In this document: positions 5,721 to 8,701 of the stretch, piece by piece
How positions within the stretch are numbered: position 1 is the first letter of the stretch
How the letters are laid out: every line of letters begins with the position of its first letter
Assembly (NCBI GenBank): GCA_029262975.1
Contig: JAJCYJ010000866.1
Location: 1-8,701 of the forward strand
Source: Saprospiraceae bacterium
Lineage (GTDB): Bacteria; Bacteroidota; Bacteroidia; Chitinophagales; Saprospiraceae
Length of the DNA: 8,701 nt
Direction: 5' to 3'
Notes under the pieces: model-generated
Told to the model about the DNA's origin: nothing
Databases searched by the model: none
The model's input: the letters and a program-made list of their open reading frames with translations, nothing else
Made by a program: the position numbers and the translations under genes

Positions 5721-7973
5721 ATGTCACTTATAAAAACAGCACATAACAGACGTTCATTTCTAAGAACCTCCGCAGTTGCAGGAGGTGGGATGATGCTAGG
5801 CTTTAGTTGGTTCGCCGGTTGTGGACAAACAGAAGCAGAAGCATTGGGTATTCCAAAGGAATGGTTTGAGATCAATGGTTATCTGAAGATTGGAGACAAT
5901 GGTAAGATTACCATTATGTCACCGAACCCGGAAGGTGGTCAGAATATCAAAACTTCGATGCCGATGATCGTGGCTGAAGAATTGGATGTTGACTGGAAAA
6001 ATGTGCATGTTGAACAAGCACCTTTAAATACAGCATTGTACAGTCGTCAATTTATCGGTGGTAGTCAGGCCATTCGGCGTGGATGGAATGGATTGAGAAT
6101 GGCGGGAGCATCGGCTCGGCAAATGCTTCGACAAGCTGCTGCAGATACATGGGGTGTACCTGTTACTGAGATTACAACAGAAGCTGGTGTTTTGAAACAT
6201 GAACAGAGCGGAAAGGCAGCAAGCTACGGTGAAATGGCGTCTGCTGCTGCCAAATTACACGTACCAGAAGAAGTGCAATTAAAGAATATAAAAGATTTCA
6301 AAATAATCGGAACCTCCAGAAAGAATGTGGATGCGAAAAAGATTATAACAGGTCAGCCTTTGTTTGGCATTGATACTCATAAGGAAGGTATGCTCATAGC
6401 TATGATTGTTCACCCCCCTGCTTTTGGCATGAAATTAAAATCAGTGGATGATTCTCGCGCAAAGTCAATGCCGGGAATTCAAGATGTTTTCACCATAAAG
6501 GTGTTGGATGATGATTTTGAACGACAACATTTTGATACTTGTACTTTTCTTGAAGTGATTGCAATTGTAGGAAATTCCACATGGGAAGTCCTGAAGGCTA
6601 AAAAAGAAATTGATGCTCAATGGGAGCCTTTTGAGACCTATTCCGAGGAGAGAAAACCTTACGGAGGGCCGAAGCAAACTCTTGCCATTCCTTCCGGTCT
6701 TGAGAATACGGATGACCACTTGGTTAAAATGTCGGAAGTTGGTGCGATCCCGGGAACAGTAATTCGTAAAGATGGCAACCCGGAAGCAGCTTTCAAGAAT
6801 GCCGCCAAGATCATCGAGCGAACGTATAAGGCCCCATTTCTCGCGCACAATTGTATGGAACCGATGAACTTCTTTGCCGATGTAAAAAATGGAAAAGCAG
6901 AATTCTCCGGACCTCTTCAAAAAGCTGAACTGACAGAACATGCATTATCAACGCGACTCGGAATTCCAATTGAAAATATCGATATACTTTTAACGCGACT
7001 CGGAGGAGGATATGGACGCAGGTCCTACGCTCATTGGGCTATAGAAGCAGGACTCATATCGCAGAAAATGAACGCACCGATTAAACTAATCTATACACGG
7101 GAAGATGATATGACAGGGGGTATTTATCGCCCGGCGTATCAAGCCACATATCGGGCTGCATTGGATAGGAATAATAACTTGACAGGATTTCATGTACATG
7201 CAGGCGGTATTCCGGAAAGCCCGCTTTATGCTAATAGATTTCCGGCCGGGGCAGTTGAAAATTACCTTGCAGAAAGTTGGACAATTGATACAAATATTAC
7301 AATTGGTTCTTTCCGGGCACCACGGTCTAATTTTATAGCCTGTGCTGAACAATCATTCCTTGATGAAGTAGCTGCAGAAATGGGTAAAGACCCATTTGAT
7401 TTTCGCCTGGAATTACTCGAGCGGGCTAAAAATAATCCTGTGGGAGAAAGTAATGACTATGACCCGGCTCGTTATGCCAGTGTTCTAGAATTAGTGCGGG
7501 AGAAATCAAATTGGGACAACACTCCAGATGATATACACCGTGGTGTATCTGCTTATTACTGTCATAACTCGTATTCAGCCCAGGTCTTGGATGTAAAAAT
7601 GGAAGACGATATGCCTGTTGTTGAGAGGGTCTGTTGTACGGTTGATTGTGGGATCGTGGTCAATCCTGACGCTGCTGCCAATTTAGCCGAAGGAGCCATT
7701 GTGGATGGAGTTGGCAATGCATTGTTTGGCGAATTAACTTTTAAAAATGGCGTTCCCGAAAAAAATAATTTTCACCAATATAGAATGATTAGAATGTCGG
7801 AAGCGCCTAAAAAAATTGATGTACATTTTGTGCAAAATGGGCTTGACCCTTCAGGATTAGGAGAGCCGACTTTTCCCCCGGTTTTTGGCGCATTGGCAAA
7901 TGCAATGTATAAGGCTACAGGCAGACGGTTTTATAACCAACCTTTTTTAAGTGAAAAGAATTATCTCGGATAA
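5721..7973 (+). CDS. Tat-exported molybdopterin-binding subunit, xanthine dehydrogenase / isoquinoline 1-oxidoreductase beta family
   Basis: The 750-residue protein is the large molybdenum-cofactor subunit of a hydroxylase that oxidises aldehydes or N-heterocycles with water-derived oxygen. The N-terminus has a twin-arginine motif (NRRSFLR, 9-15), a hydrophobic stretch and FAGC (31-34), so it may be a Tat-exported lipoprotein anchored at C34. Residues 52-110 carry the IorB-type leading segment (EGGQNIKTSMPMIVAEELDV, 71-90), which places a cofactor-binding piece before the hammerhead domain (about 205-300). The main cofactor region follows: HNCMEPMN (376-383), LGGGYGRRSY (427-436), GSFRAPRSN (529-537) and the conserved GLGEP near the C-terminus, whose E715 aligns with the catalytic glutamate of the family. 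Length is typical of IorB-like proteins. These normally work with a 2Fe-2S subunit and a cytochrome c or similar acceptor; neither is encoded nearby. Substrate cannot be read from sequence. Confidence 0.92.
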   Translation: MSLIKTAHNRRSFLRTSAVAGGGMMLGFSWFAGCGQTEAEALGIPKEWFEINGYLKIGDNGKITIMSPNPEGGQNIKTSMPMIVAEELDVDWKNVHVEQAPLNTALYSRQFIGGSQAIRRGWNGLRMAGASARQMLRQAAADTWGVPVTEITTEAGVLKHEQSGKAASYGEMASAAAKLHVPEEVQLKNIKDFKIIGTSRKNVDAKKIITGQPLFGIDTHKEGMLIAMIVHPPAFGMKLKSVDDSRAKSMPGIQDVFTIKVLDDDFERQHFDTCTFLEVIAIVGNSTWEVLKAKKEIDAQWEPFETYSEERKPYGGPKQTLAIPSGLENTDDHLVKMSEVGAIPGTVIRKDGNPEAAFKNAAKIIERTYKAPFLAHNCMEPMNFFADVKNGKAEFSGPLQKAELTEHALSTRLGIPIENIDILLTRLGGGYGRRSYAHWAIEAGLISQKMNAPIKLIYTREDDMTGGIYRPAYQATYRAALDRNNNLTGFHVHAGGIPESPLYANRFPAGAVENYLAESWTIDTNITIGSFRAPRSNFIACAEQSFLDEVAAEMGKDPFDFRLELLERAKNNPVGESNDYDPARYASVLELVREKSNWDNTPDDIHRGVSAYYCHNSYSAQVLDVKMEDDMPVVERVCCTVDCGIVVNPDAAANLAEGAIVDGVGNALFGELTFKNGVPEKNNFHQYRMIRMSEAPKKIDVHFVQNGLDPSGLGEPTFPPVFGALANAMYKATGRRFYNQPFLSEKNYLG

Positions 7974-8043
7974 GAGAGATTAAAAAATATAAAGGATGAT
8001 ACCAAGGGAGAATTGTAATGTATTGAGATGCTAAAATTCTAAA

Positions 8044-8433
8044 ATGAACCAGGAAATACTGGAGTACAACAACCAGGAAAATGGAGATCGTGCTATATGC
8101 AATTTGCTGAAAGTTAAAATTTATAAATATTTACCCGAAGCAGAAAGCAAAATATGGCACAAACATCCTGTTTGGTTTTTGAATGGGAATCCAATTGTAG
8201 GATATAGTAAGCAAAAAGCAGGAATTCGTTTAATGTTTTGAGGCGGAGCAAGCTTCGACGAAGAAAACCTAAATTATAGAGGAGATAAGTTTAAAGATGC
8301 CTCCATCTTTTACACTTCTGCAAACCAGGTTAATTCCAAAGATTTGCAACGATGGATAGAAAAGTCAAAAGTGATACAGTGGGACTATAAAAACATAGTA
8401 AAACGAAAAGGGAAATTGGAACGATTAAAATGA
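8044..8433 (+). pseudogene. DUF1801-family gene interrupted by one in-frame TGA
   Basis: From the ATG at 8044 the frame runs 65 codons to a TGA at 8239-8241, then continues without another stop or frameshift for 63 codons to a TGA at 8431-8433. The joined 129-residue product reads as a complete small DUF1801 protein: LPEAESKIWHKHPVWFLNGN before the stop, then GGASFDEENL, a C-terminal KDLQRWIEKS helix and IQWDYKNIVKRKG after it. From memory of this family, the residue after RLMF is normally tryptophan, so a single TGG-to-TGA change explains the break. The family is a small cytosolic alpha/beta fold of unknown role. As sequenced, the 65-aa product lacks half the fold and is probably non-functional unless the stop is read through or is a sequencing error. 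It starts 70 bases after the molybdo-hydroxylase stop and could share its transcript. Confidence 0.85.
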
Positions 8434-8600
8434 ATTTATAAATAGTGACGAATTTTATCTTACGACTTTTGATATATCGCTCAATTAAAATGAAACTGGT
8501 CCCGATGAATTCTGATGTGATTACAAATGATTGAATCATCAAAAATTTGAAAATACATTCGATAACTCTTCTTTTGCTTGACTAAATAATTTATTTTTTT
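8434..8600. other. Spacer between the broken DUF1801 gene and the repeat array
   Basis: These 167 bases are AT-rich with no gene that I can support on either strand. A T-run (8594-8600) directly abuts the octamer array. No hairpin precedes the T-run, so it is not a clear terminator. Confidence 0.4.
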
Positions 8601-8701
8601 AGGCACTTAGGCACTTAGGCACTTAGGCACTTAGGCACTTAGGCACTTAGGCACTTAGGCACTTAGGCACTTAGGCACTTAGGCACTTAGGCACTTAGGC
8701 A
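8601..8701. repeat. Perfect 8-bp tandem repeat (AGGCACTT)n, at least 12.6 copies, continuing past the window
   Basis: Bases 8601-8701 are 12 complete copies of AGGCACTT plus five bases of a thirteenth, with no mismatch, ending only because the window ends. The period is 8, so every 24 bases each reading frame is sampled. The plus strand then contains TAG, and the minus strand (AAGTGCCT) contains TAA, in all frames, so the array cannot encode a peptide. The lack of sequence drift suggests recent expansion by slippage or active homogenisation. There are no unique spacers, which rules out a CRISPR array. Confidence 0.97.

Noticed and set aside
6465..6941. A 158-codon minus-strand open frame, plus other minus-strand frames inside the GH51, esterase and molybdo-hydroxylase genes
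   Set aside because: All lie within strongly recognisable plus-strand genes, and their translations show no family motif or start context. They are reading-frame shadows.
6950..7004. A 13-bp direct repeat (AACGCGACTCGGA) 42 bases apart inside the molybdo-hydroxylase gene
   Set aside because: Both copies encode TRLG at positions where the family normally has similar residues, and the flanking sequence is not duplicated, so shared codon choice explains it.
8239..8241. UGA reassigned to tryptophan or selenocysteine
   Set aside because: TGA terminates other intact genes here, TGG is used for Trp throughout, and I see no hairpin that would serve as a selenocysteine insertion element directly downstream.
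8330..8542. A 70-codon minus-strand open frame with hydrophobic stretches
   Set aside because: Half of it is antisense to the C-terminal part of the DUF1801 frame, and the apparent hydrophobicity follows from A/T-rich complement codons.
8601..8701. CRISPR-like or coding-repeat reading of the octamer array
   Set aside because: There are no spacers between units, the unit is only 8 bases, and all six frames contain stops.

Overview
The window looks like chromosomal DNA of a Bacteroidota bacterium. The evidence is AT-rich DNA, A/T-rich start regions mostly without a Shine-Dalgarno, a Bacteroidota-style lipoprotein signal, and proteins whose wording fits homologues from that phylum. This is inferred from composition and protein style, not from a marker gene. 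Coding density is modest. Gaps of about 730, 250, 290 and 270 bases separate unrelated genes, and two stretches look like genes interrupted by stop codons.

Layout. The left edge (933 down to 1, minus strand) holds the N-terminal 311 codons of a PhoD-like metallophosphatase that runs out of the window. A divergent 734-base gap follows; it contains a degenerate reading frame (1226-1606) broken by two in-frame stops. The rest is read on the plus strand: a secreted GH51 alpha-L-arabinofuranosidase (1668-3206); a small gamma-glutamylcyclotransferase/AIG2-like protein (3454-3792); a type-B carboxylesterase lipoprotein (3876-5432); a Tat-exported molybdopterin-binding subunit of the xanthine dehydrogenase/isoquinoline 1-oxidoreductase family (5721-7973); and a DUF1801-type gene (8044-8433) whose frame is intact except for one TGA where the family appears to have tryptophan. 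The right edge is a perfect 8-bp tandem repeat (AGGCACTT, at least 12.6 copies) that continues beyond the window.

How the genes relate. I see no single pathway. The arabinofuranosidase, esterase and molybdo-hydroxylase are all predicted to be exported or membrane-anchored and could act on plant-derived material (arabinosyl side chains, esters, aldehydes or N-heterocycles), but their spacing does not show one operon. The molybdo-hydroxylase lacks its usual small 2Fe-2S partner on either side. I did not find a clear new defence or mobile system. The most distinctive items are the octamer array, the single-nonsense DUF1801 gene, the decayed frame upstream of the GH51 gene, and the orphan molybdo-subunit.
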